Shown one piece after another: positions 1-5,748 of a stretch of 6,087 nucleotides of DNA. The notes under the pieces were generated by a model. It did not search any database. It saw only the letters and a program-made list of their open reading frames with translations, and was not told the origin of the DNA. The DNA is taken from contig JANNAV010000156.1 in assembly GCA_031384695.1 (NCBI GenBank), forward strand, positions 1 to 6,087, written 5' to 3'. The position numbers and the translations under genes are program-made. How positions within the stretch are numbered: position 1 is the first letter of the stretch; each line of letters opens with the position of its first letter. This DNA is from JANNAV01 sp031384695. GTDB lineage: Bacteria; Pseudomonadota; Alphaproteobacteria; Rhodobacterales; Rhodobacteraceae.

Positions 1-635
1 CCGCCCGCCAGCGCCATATCGCACTCGCCGTTCAACAGCGCCTGCACCGCGTAATGCACCGCCACCAAAGAGGTGGAACAGGCCGTCTGCACCGAGATGC
101 TGGGGCCACGCAGATCGAAGATATGGCTTACCCTTGTGGCCAGAAAATCCTTGTCATTGCCAGTATGGCGCAGCAGGAACATGCCGGTATCGGCCACGAG
201 GTCCGGGTTGGAGCACAGGTTGAAATAGAAATAACTCCCCATCCCACAACCGGCATAAACCCCGATGGCCCCCTTGAAATTCTCCGGCGGATGGCCCGCG
301 TTCTCCAACGCCTCCCAGGCCACTTCCATGAAATGCCGGTGCTGCGGATCAAGGATCGCGGCCTCCTTCGGCGAAAAGCCAAAGAACTCGGCATCGAAAT
401 CCGCAAACCCCGCCAACGGCGCCGCCACGGGCACATAGTTCGGCCTGGCAAGGCGCGCGGCACTCTCGCCCGCCGCCAGCAACTCCGCCTCGCTCAGCAC
501 CCGGATCGACTCGATCCCATCGCGCAGATTGGCCCAATATGCGGCAATATCCGCCGCTCCCGGCAGATGCGCCGCCATGCCGACAATTGCGATATCGGTA
601 TCGCTGATGTCCGGGCTTGCGATATCCTTGGCCAT
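1..635 (-). CDS. Type I polyketide synthase, N-terminal ketosynthase part (partial, 3' end off the window)
   Basis: Read on the minus strand from ATG at 635-633, the frame stays open to the left edge and gives 211 residues. This is the start of a beta-ketoacyl synthase (KS) domain, which catalyses decarboxylative Claisen condensation on ACP-bound acyl chains in the cytoplasm. Visible landmarks: DIAIVGMAAHLPGA near residues 14-27, LDPQHRHFMEVAWEALENAG at 95-114, GNDKDFLATRVS at 159-170, and the active-site segment VQTACSTSLVAVH with nucleophile Cys186. The sequence runs into ALAGG at the edge, as in family members. The two catalytic histidines and any AT, KR, DH or ACP domains would lie outside. 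The KS begins only about a dozen residues after the start, with no loading domain or docking helix. An AGGAAGA ribosome-binding site (650-644) sits 8 nt upstream. The QTACSTS form and the GNDKDF segment resemble type I modular or hybrid PKS rather than FabF. Family call is firm; product unknown. Confidence 0.9.
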   Translation of the reverse strand, partial: MAKDIASPDISDTDIAIVGMAAHLPGAADIAAYWANLRDGIESIRVLSEAELLAAGESAARLARPNYVPVAAPLAGFADFDAEFFGFSPKEAAILDPQHRHFMEVAWEALENAGHPPENFKGAIGVYAGCGMGSYFYFNLCSNPDLVADTGMFLLRHTGNDKDFLATRVSHIFDLRGPSISVQTACSTSLVAVHYAVQALLNGECDMALAG

Positions 636-879
636 ATCCCTGTTCTTCCTGCCTGCCCGCCGCACATCAGACGCGCGCGCACAAGTTCCGACAATTTAAC
701 GTATTTCAACGCGCCCTCATACCCCGCGCGCCGCCCCCACCCGATATTGCACGCGCCAGTGACAATGCCACGTTAATGCCACAATCCGGCCAGAATGCCG
801 CAGTGATTAAGGCAAGACCAGTCGGCACACCGCCGCACGCGGCAAAAGCCACGGCAAAACCCGGGCGTTCCGGCAACAA
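636..879 (-). other. Intergenic leader between the Wzy-like gene and the PKS gene
   Basis: These 244 nt separate two minus-strand genes. I see no convincing small gene: the open frames crossing it are low-complexity and antisense or out of frame to real genes. It holds two direct copies of CGGCAAAA (840-847 and 852-859), an AT-richer patch at about 691-709 that could carry a promoter for the PKS gene (TTGAAA at 709-704 has no good -10 partner), and an alternating purine-pyrimidine tract at 671-683. There is no clear factor-independent terminator, so read-through from the upstream gene is possible. Confidence 0.4.
644..650 (-). promoter_or_regulatory. Ribosome-binding site of the PKS gene
   Basis: AGGAAGA on the minus strand lies 8 nt before the ATG at 635. 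It is a good Shine-Dalgarno match and supports this start, which also places the KS fold directly at the N terminus. Confidence 0.6.
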
Positions 880-2277
880 TCAGATCGCGGTCCGCCGCTC
901 TATGGCTTGCGGCACCCTGACCTGCCGCCGCGCCCGGCTCAACATCTCGGCATAGCCCAGCAGCCCCCCCGCCATCAACCATGTCAACGATACCAATGTG
1001 CCATTGGGCAACAAGTCAACCAGATTAGCGGCCAATATCAACGCGATACCCGCCGCATGCGCCGAGATCACCGCCCCCCGCTGCAAAAGTGCCTCACGGC
1101 ACAACAACACCAACGGCAGCGCCACCAGCCCAAACTCGGCGATATAGCCAAACCAGCCGTAAATACCCAAGGTGATGATCCATTCGCCATCCGGTATGGT
1201 CAAAATCCGCCCCGTCACCGGATCAAGGATCAGGTTGCGCCCATAACCGCCCCAGCCAAACCACGGCCGCAGCGCCGCATGAGCCAGCAACTGCTCCTCA
1301 TTGCCAATCCGGTAGGCCAGTGATTCCGCCCGCTCGGCACTGATGCTTTCGGCAAAGGCCATGATCGCCTCCAAAGGCACCAGATGCGCCCCGCGCAGCA
1401 ACGGATAGCTCACCACGATCACCGCAAGCCCCGCCGCCAGCCCCACCTGCACCCGCCGTGGCGCGAACAACACCACCGGCACCAGCCCGATGGCATAGGC
1501 AATCGGCCCGAAACTTTTGCACGCAAGCAGCAACAACAGCAGGTAGATCACCGCCACCAGCCACCATGGCCGCCGCGCCGCCGGCCCCTCGCGCAGCAGC
1601 ACCGCCGCCGCCATCAGTGACATCAACGCAAAGAACGCCACCCACAACCCGTGCTGCAGGAACACCACCGGCCGGTAGCCACCCGCCCGGATGGTCTGAA
1701 AGAAATCATGCTGGAAAAACCCGTAAACCCACACGTTCATCTGCGGCGAAAGCTGCGTCTCGATCAGCATCGGCACCGAATAGGCAAACCCCGCCACCAC
1801 CAGCGCCAGCGTCAGCGCCCGCAGCGCCGCCGCACTGGCCAGATAGCGCCGCGCCAGAAAGAACGGCAGAATCCGGATCATCTGGTTGGCAATCGCCGCC
1901 ACCGAATCGTAAATCCGCATGCCCTGCACATCGCCGTCAAAGATCGTGATCGGGTCGGCATTGGTCAGCACCGTCGCAAAGGGTGACAGCACGAACACCA
2001 CCATCAGGCACCGCCCCACCACCCCCTGCGGCCACAGGCTGATCCGGTCCCCCAGCACAAACATCGCAAACACCAGCGCCGCAAGATTGGGGATCGAGGT
2101 TTTGTCGAAATCCGGCACCACCGGCAGATTATAGGCGGTCAGCGGCGGCAAGATCAGATAGCCTGCAAGAATGGTCCAGATCAGCGCCCGCGCCGGATCC
2201 AGCCTGCGATACAAAACATAGGCCACGACCGGCCAGATCGTGATCATGACAAAGGCAAAGAGGTTCGGGGCAGCCAC
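880..2277 (-). CDS. O-antigen ligase / Wzy-type polysaccharide polymerase, integral membrane protein
   Basis: A 465-residue polytopic inner-membrane protein. About 12 hydrophobic segments are visible, roughly at 5-24, 31-49, 61-77, 87-105, 130-147, 152-171, 203-226, 238-253, 256-272, 275-293, 366-392, 405-422 and 427-444, though a few of these may be half-helices. A long hydrophilic loop at about 294-365 contains RIGNEEQLLAHA (323-334) and RPWFGWGGYGRN (337-348). The pattern of a basic residue, then P-x-FGWG, in the large periplasmic loop between late helices is typical of the O-antigen ligase/Wzy superfamily. These enzymes polymerise or transfer undecaprenyl-linked glycans on the periplasmic face. 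The start is GTG at 2277-2275: an in-frame stop lies nine codons upstream, and the next Met is residue 11, inside the first helix. No strong ribosome-binding site precedes it. Sequence alone cannot separate polymerase from ligase. A run of seven G lies near the 3' end (970-964). Confidence 0.8.
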   Translation of the reverse strand: MAAPNLFAFVMITIWPVVAYVLYRRLDPARALIWTILAGYLILPPLTAYNLPVVPDFDKTSIPNLAALVFAMFVLGDRISLWPQGVVGRCLMVVFVLSPFATVLTNADPITIFDGDVQGMRIYDSVAAIANQMIRILPFFLARRYLASAAALRALTLALVVAGFAYSVPMLIETQLSPQMNVWVYGFFQHDFFQTIRAGGYRPVVFLQHGLWVAFFALMSLMAAAVLLREGPAARRPWWLVAVIYLLLLLLACKSFGPIAYAIGLVPVVLFAPRRVQVGLAAGLAVIVVSYPLLRGAHLVPLEAIMAFAESISAERAESLAYRIGNEEQLLAHAALRPWFGWGGYGRNLILDPVTGRILTIPDGEWIITLGIYGWFGYIAEFGLVALPLVLLCREALLQRGAVISAHAAGIALILAANLVDLLPNGTLVSLTWLMAGGLLGYAEMLSRARRQVRVPQAIERRTAI

Positions 2278-2370
2278 GGTCTTGCAGGCTTTCTTGCGGC
2301 ATCAGGGGCACGGAAGTTCATCCCGGCGCGCCAGATGTAGCACAGGCGGCAAGGCCATTGTCACGGTGAT

Positions 2371-2399
2371 TTGACATTTTGCCCGCGAAACAGAATGTT
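2371..2399 (+). promoter_or_regulatory. Candidate housekeeping promoter for the WecG/TagA-like gene
   Basis: A perfect TTGACA -35 hexamer is at 2371-2376. With a 17-nt spacer the -10 position is AATGTT at 2394-2399, which matches TATAAT at three of six positions. Transcription would begin near 2406, directly on the TTGCGGCAA palindrome. An alternative is the extended -10 TGCTATGAG at 2442-2450, which has no clear -35. Confidence 0.4.
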
Positions 2400-2406
2400 G
2401 CGCGAT

Positions 2407-2436
2407 TGCGGCAACAGAAACCTCGGTTTTGCCGCA
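2407..2436 (+). repeat. Inverted repeat in the promoter/leader of the WecG/TagA-like gene
   Basis: TGCGGCAA (2407-2414) and TTGCCGCA (2429-2436) are perfect 8-bp inverted copies separated by 14 nt. This could be a two-site operator or a leader hairpin just downstream of the predicted transcription start. There is no T-tract after it, so it is not a terminator. Confidence 0.45.
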
Positions 2437-2465
2437 TGGCATGCTATGAGATGCACAAGATCCGC

Positions 2466-2469
2466 GGAG
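2466..2469 (+). promoter_or_regulatory. Ribosome-binding site that fixes a TTG start
   Basis: GGAG at 2466-2469 lies 7 nt before TTG at 2477-2479. An in-frame TGA at 2447-2449 closes the frame upstream, and no ATG or GTG lies between it and the TTG, so TTG is the best-supported start. Confidence 0.6.
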
Positions 2470-2476
2470 TAAAGGT

Positions 2477-3232
2477 TTGGAATTTCGTTTCGGCGCCGAT
2501 GTGATCGACGTCAACATCGCCGACAAGGCCACCTTGCTGGCCACCCTGCAGGCGCGCTTCACCGCACGGCAGGGCTTCGCTTTGGCGACCATCAACCTCG
2601 ATCATCTGGTCAAGCTGCAAGGCTCGGAGTCCTTCCGCCGCACCTATCTGGCGCAAGATCTGGTGGTGGCCGACGGCAATCCCATCGTCTGGCTGTCGCG
2701 TCTGGCCCGCCGCCCGGTGGCCCTGATCCCCGGCTCGGATCTGGTGCTGCCCGCGGCCCGTGTCGCGGCGCGGGCCGGTGTTTCCCTTGCCCTGATGGGC
2801 AGCACCAAGGCCGCATTGGCGCGCGCGGCCACCGCCCTGATGGCTGAGGTGCCCGGCCTTCGCGTGGTCCTGCAAGCCGCTCCGCCGATGGGTTTTGATC
2901 CCACCGGCCCCGAGGCCGCGCGCATCCTGCACCAGATCACGGCCAGCGGTGCGGGCCTGTGCTTCATAGCGCTCGGTGCGCCCAAACAAGAGGCATTCGC
3001 CGCCCTCGGCCGCCAACTCGCCCCAACGGTCGGTTTTGCCTCTGTCGGCGCCGGGCTGGATTTTCTCGCCGGCAGCCAAACCCGCGCGCCGCTTCTGGTG
3101 CAGCAGCTTGCGCTGGAATGGCTGTGGCGCGCCCTGCAAAGCCCCCGCCGCATGGCCCCCCGCTATCTCGCCTGCGCCGCGATATTGCCGTCGCAGATCC
3201 AGGCCGCCTGGCGCCTGCGCCGCACACTGTGA
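2477..3232 (+). CDS. WecG/TagA/CpsF-family glycosyltransferase (GT26)
   Basis: A 251-residue protein, the usual length for the family. Members transfer a sugar, commonly N-acetylmannosamine or its uronate, from a UDP-sugar to an undecaprenyl-diphosphate-linked acceptor at the inner membrane face, during enterobacterial common antigen, teichoic-acid-linker or capsule synthesis. Visible motifs in order: ATINLDHLVKL (37-47, with Thr38), VVADGNPIVWLSRLARRP (63-80, with Asp66), a second Rossmann half with LALMGST (104-110), FIALGAPKQE (163-172), VGAGLDFLAGSQTRAP (190-205), and the C-terminal basic appendage LEWLWRALQSPRRMAPRYL (213-231). Thr38 and Asp66 match the positions thought important in TagA. 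The arginine-rich tail fits membrane docking. Start is TTG, supported by GGAG 7 nt upstream. It is the only plus-strand gene here, divergent from the Wzy-like gene and convergent with the fusion gene. Donor and acceptor cannot be read from the sequence, so no symbol is given. Confidence 0.92.
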   Translation: MEFRFGADVIDVNIADKATLLATLQARFTARQGFALATINLDHLVKLQGSESFRRTYLAQDLVVADGNPIVWLSRLARRPVALIPGSDLVLPAARVAARAGVSLALMGSTKAALARAATALMAEVPGLRVVLQAAPPMGFDPTGPEAARILHQITASGAGLCFIALGAPKQEAFAALGRQLAPTVGFASVGAGLDFLAGSQTRAPLLVQQLALEWLWRALQSPRRMAPRYLACAAILPSQIQAAWRLRRTL

Positions 3233-3258
3233 ACCCGCCATCGCGGCTTCCGCGGGTT
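3232..3258 (+). terminator. Hairpin immediately after the WecG/TagA-like gene
   Basis: AACCCGC (3232-3238) pairs with GCGGGTT (3252-3258) across a 13-nt loop. A competing tight stem, CGCGG/CCGCG (3242-3246 and 3250-3254), overlaps it. No T-tract follows, so it is a weak or factor-dependent terminator, or an RNA 3'-end stabiliser, rather than a classical one. Confidence 0.4.
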
Positions 3259-3479
3259 GTGGCAGGCAGAATGCACCTCACTGGCAACGCGCCACGCCCG
3301 CCTGTTTCTCGCCAGACCTGATCTCAATCAGACGCGGCAAATGCCAGCCCCGAAGCGGCTGTTTCCCTCAGCTTGCCTCCCACCCGCCAGCGGGACGCAT
3401 CACGCAGAAAGCCCTGAAACACCGCTGAAGACAATTCATCTAAAGTTGTCCACTCGGTTCTTCATTGCGCAAATATCCC

Positions 3480-3549
3480 ACGGGGGTGCGGGGGTGTGAA
3501 ACCCCCGCTTTTCAACAGCGGGTTCGAAGGCGCGAGTCCCCCGTTTTTT
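3480..3549 (+). terminator. Outer stem and second T-tract nested around the first terminator
   Basis: ACGGGGG (3480-3486) is perfectly complementary to CCCCCGT (3538-3544), and T3544-T3549 make a six-T tract at its 3' foot. This outer stem encloses the first terminator hairpin (3488-3508). The two G5 blocks (3482-3486, 3490-3494) can swap partners with the two C5 blocks (3502-3506, 3538-3542), giving alternative folds. It is probably a backup plus-strand terminator. The same stems can form in minus-strand RNA but have no T-tract there. Confidence 0.55.
3488..3512 (+). terminator. Intrinsic terminator, 8-bp GC stem with T-tract
   Basis: GCGGGGGT (3488-3495) pairs perfectly with ACCCCCGC (3501-3508) over a 5-nt loop and is followed directly by TTTT (3509-3512). 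It is a strong plus-strand intrinsic terminator, about 255 nt after the stop of the WecG/TagA-like gene, and should protect the converging fusion gene from antisense read-through. Confidence 0.8.
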
Positions 3550-3626
3550 GCAGCGGTTGCGCGCGCGCGCGTCCCTCTCCAGCCCCTGCCCGGCAAAGCC
3601 ACAGGTCCGTAACGGCTCATCCCGCT

Positions 3627-5735
3627 CTAATACCCAAACAACCCCGGATGATCCACCGCCCGCCTGGCAAACGCTTCGGCATCCGCCTCGGGTTGCCAGT
3701 TCAACACCGCCTTCGCCCGGTCATTGTGAAACGGCGACAGATGCGCCCGCGATTGCCAATCCACCAGCAACGGCTTGGTCAGCCCGCCTTTGCGCAGCAA
3801 AAACCGCTTCATGGCATACTTCACCCGGTCCGCCAGATAAAACAGCACCAGATTGCCGCTGGAAACCCTGATCCTGGTGCCCGTCAACCGATGGATCGCC
3901 GCGAAATAATCCCGCGCCGACATCAACGGTTCGCCGATCAGGTTGAACGATTGCCCCTCGATCCCCGGCACCAGCGCCATCCGCCGCAGCGCCTCCGCCA
4001 CATCGCCGATCAGCACCAGCGGCAGCACATTGCGCCCGGGCCCCCAGATCCGCACCGCCCCCGCCCCGTGCCAACGCCCGATCCCCCAATGCTGCAACGG
4101 CCCGCCCGGCCCCACCACGATCCCCGGCCGCGCGATCACCAGCGGCAACCCCGCTTCACGATAGCGCGCCAGCAGCCGCTCCTCGCACAGCGCCTTGCTC
4201 CGTGCATAAAGATTGCGCCGCTCCATCGGCCCGAACCCCGTGGCCTCGGTGACAGGCTGCCGCCTGTCCGAAGCATCATAAGACGCGATGGTGCCGGTAT
4301 ACACCAGCCGCCGCACCGATCCCGCCACCGCCGCCGTGGCAACAGCCTCGGTCACCGCCACATCGTTCTGCAGATAGCCCTCCCACGAGGATTCCTCGGC
4401 CCGCGCCAGATGATACACCGTATCAATCCCCTGCATCGCCATCCGCAACTCGATCGGGTCGGTCAATGAGGCCGCGACCACCTCCACCGCCGCCCCCAGA
4501 TCGGCGAAGGGATTGGCCCGCCCCCGGCTCAACACCCGCACCCCAAACCCCGCCGCCACCAGATTGCGCACCAGCGCCCGGCCGATAAATCCCGTGCCGC
4601 CGATGACCAGCATCTTCGCCCCAACCGCCTGCACAGGCACAGGCACCGCCACCGCCGCCACCACCTTCGCCGCCGGCAACAACAGACACACCCGCTCGAT
4701 CGCCGTGATCACCTCCACGCCCGAGGCTCCCGAAAACCGCGCATCCACCGCGCGCCCCGCCGCAATCGCCCCATAAAACGCCGCCACCGCGCCGCGAAAC
4801 CCCAAGCCATAGGGCGATTTCCGGTTCAAAGACCCCGCCTGCCGCAGCGCATTGCGCAACCCCTCGCCCAGATGCTGCCCCGCCAGCGCCATCTGGCTGC
4901 GCAGCGGGTTCACCACGATATCCGAAGCATTGGGCCGCGCCAGCACCAGCACATCGGCGCCGTAATCCAGCCGCGCTGTCCCCGCGACCCCGTGCACCTC
5001 AACCGAGCGGTCCTCGGCCCCCTCCACCAAACTCAGATGCAACGTCACATCCACCCGTCCCGCCCGCCCCCGGATCTGCCAGTTCTGCGGCAACTCGCAG
5101 CCCCCCGGCAGGGCAACCGGGTTTGATGTCCGCAGATCAAGCTGCGTCAACGGCCCGAACAAATCCTGCGCAAAGGCAAACAGATGCGGCCCCAGCTCCA
5201 GCAGCAAATTCTGCGGCGACCGCAGCATCCAAAGCCCGTATGGCCCCGACCGCAGCGGTGCGAGGGGATAGCGCCAGCGGATATCGGCGCTGTCCACACG
5301 CCCCGGCACGCCGCCCGCAATCATGGCCTTCAGCCGTAAATACGCAGGCAGCGCCAGAAAGTTATGGTTCACCGCCACCTGCCGGTTGGCCGCACCCGCC
5401 GCCGCCACCATCACCTCCGCCTCGGCCCGGCTGACTGCGAAAGGCTTTTCCACCAACACATGCGCCCCCGCCTGCAACGCCTTCAACGCATGCGCACAGT
5501 GCAGGCCCGGCGGCGTCAGCACATGCACCGCGTCCAGCCCCGCCTCCGCCAGCATCGCCTCCAGGCTGTCAAACGCCTCAGCGCCGTACCCCACAGCCAA
5601 CCCCGCCGCCGCCCCCGGTGCCGGATCGCACACCGCCACCAACCGCACCCCGCGCGTGGCCTTGATCGCCTCGGCATGCCAGGGCGCGATATAGCCCGCG
5701 CCAATCAGCCCCACCCGGATATCCTTGCTTGCCAT
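3627..5735 (-). CDS. Fused Gfo/Idh/MocA-type oxidoreductase and extended-SDR NAD-dependent epimerase/dehydratase
   Basis: A protein of about 702 residues with two complete NAD(P)-binding enzymes in one chain. Residues 1 to about 354 are Gfo/Idh/MocA-like: Rossmann loop GLIGAGYIAPWHA (G12, G14), the EKP motif at 96-98 with Lys97, and LLLELGPHLFAFAQDLFG with His184 in the catalytic-His position. An Ala/Val/Pro-rich linker covers about 355-374. Residues 375-702 form an extended SDR: GGTGFIG (G379, G382, G385), the YTGTIASY strand, YARSK with Tyr510 and Lys514 of the YxxxK pair, and ARPGIVVGPGG at 535-545. Each half is near normal family length and has its cofactor motif, so both are probably active on sugar nucleotides or a sugar-derived substrate (inference). 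Start taken as ATG 5735-5733, with GGGA 8 nt upstream; GTG 5738-5736 directly before it is an alternative. It lies 13 nt after the glycosyltransferase gene, suggesting one operon. The stop is TAG. The exact reaction is unknown. Confidence 0.85.
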   Translation of the reverse strand: MASKDIRVGLIGAGYIAPWHAEAIKATRGVRLVAVCDPAPGAAAGLAVGYGAEAFDSLEAMLAEAGLDAVHVLTPPGLHCAHALKALQAGAHVLVEKPFAVSRAEAEVMVAAAGAANRQVAVNHNFLALPAYLRLKAMIAGGVPGRVDSADIRWRYPLAPLRSGPYGLWMLRSPQNLLLELGPHLFAFAQDLFGPLTQLDLRTSNPVALPGGCELPQNWQIRGRAGRVDVTLHLSLVEGAEDRSVEVHGVAGTARLDYGADVLVLARPNASDIVVNPLRSQMALAGQHLGEGLRNALRQAGSLNRKSPYGLGFRGAVAAFYGAIAAGRAVDARFSGASGVEVITAIERVCLLLPAAKVVAAVAVPVPVQAVGAKMLVIGGTGFIGRALVRNLVAAGFGVRVLSRGRANPFADLGAAVEVVAASLTDPIELRMAMQGIDTVYHLARAEESSWEGYLQNDVAVTEAVATAAVAGSVRRLVYTGTIASYDASDRRQPVTEATGFGPMERRNLYARSKALCEERLLARYREAGLPLVIARPGIVVGPGGPLQHWGIGRWHGAGAVRIWGPGRNVLPLVLIGDVAEALRRMALVPGIEGQSFNLIGEPLMSARDYFAAIHRLTGTRIRVSSGNLVLFYLADRVKYAMKRFLLRKGGLTKPLLVDWQSRAHLSPFHNDRAKAVLNWQPEADAEAFARRAVDHPGLFGY

Positions 5736-5748
5736 CACTGCAATCCCG

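Larger units (their letters stand above)
2278..2476. promoter_or_regulatory. Divergent promoter region between the Wzy-like gene and the WecG/TagA-like gene
   Basis: These 199 nt lie between two genes read outwards, so both promoters should be here. Short related words are concentrated in it: TTGCGGCA at 2294-2301 and 2406-2413, GCGGCAA at 2347-2353 and 2408-2414, and the reverse form TTGCCGC at 2429-2435. TTGCGGCAA at 2406-2414 is itself a palindrome. For the minus-strand gene only a weak candidate promoter is seen (GTGACA at 2364-2359, TACATC at 2339-2334 preceded by TG, spacing 19). The shared location makes joint regulation of the two genes plausible, but no regulator is identified. Confidence 0.5.
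3233..3626. other. Convergent intergenic region, no gene recognised
   Basis: This is 394 nt between the ends of two converging genes. Open frames here give low-complexity Pro/Arg/Ser-rich translations that run into antisense of the fusion gene, and they have no family resemblance. Besides the hairpins listed separately, it contains GACAATT/AGTTGTC (3430-3436 and 3444-3450, one G-U pair), an AT-richer stretch at about 3430-3477, and an alternating GC run of 13 nt at 3559-3571. I see no tRNA, transposon end or attachment site. A small RNA ending at the strong terminator is possible but unsupported by a clear promoter. Confidence 0.5.

Noticed and set aside
54..776. A 240-codon open frame on the plus strand
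   Set aside because: It is antisense to the ketosynthase coding region and then runs through the leader. Its translation is Arg/His/Pro-rich with no family resemblance, while the minus-strand frame shows clear KS motifs.
745..790. A sigma-54-like promoter on the minus strand upstream of the PKS gene
   Set aside because: TGGCA is present, but the GG and GC elements are not at the required 10-nt spacing.
840..859. Two CGGCAAAA direct repeats 12 nt apart as an operator
   Set aside because: Only two copies, not at a recognisable promoter, and similar words occur within coding DNA of this window. Too weak to call.
1458..1949. A 163-codon plus-strand frame rich in Ala, Pro and Thr
   Set aside because: It is antisense to the Wzy-like membrane protein. 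The composition follows from the complement of hydrophobic codons.
2451..2501. A 16-codon ATG frame overlapping the start of the WecG/TagA-like gene as a leader peptide
   Set aside because: There is no good ribosome-binding site for it, and the peptide shows no run of regulatory codons. It overlaps the better-supported TTG start by chance.
2444..3241. A 265-codon open frame on the minus strand
   Set aside because: It lies opposite the WecG/TagA-like gene, which has complete family motifs. The antisense translation is low-complexity Gly/Arg/Gln-rich, a GC-bias artefact.
3518..3543. GGTTCGAA resembling a tRNA T-arm
   Set aside because: The flanking bases do not form the 5-bp T stem in register, and there is no acceptor, D or anticodon arm around it. 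The bases are better explained by the terminator structure.
3465..4469. A 334-codon open frame on the plus strand
   Set aside because: It starts inside the terminator structure and runs antisense to the SDR half of the fusion gene. It is Pro/Arg/His-rich with no recognisable fold.
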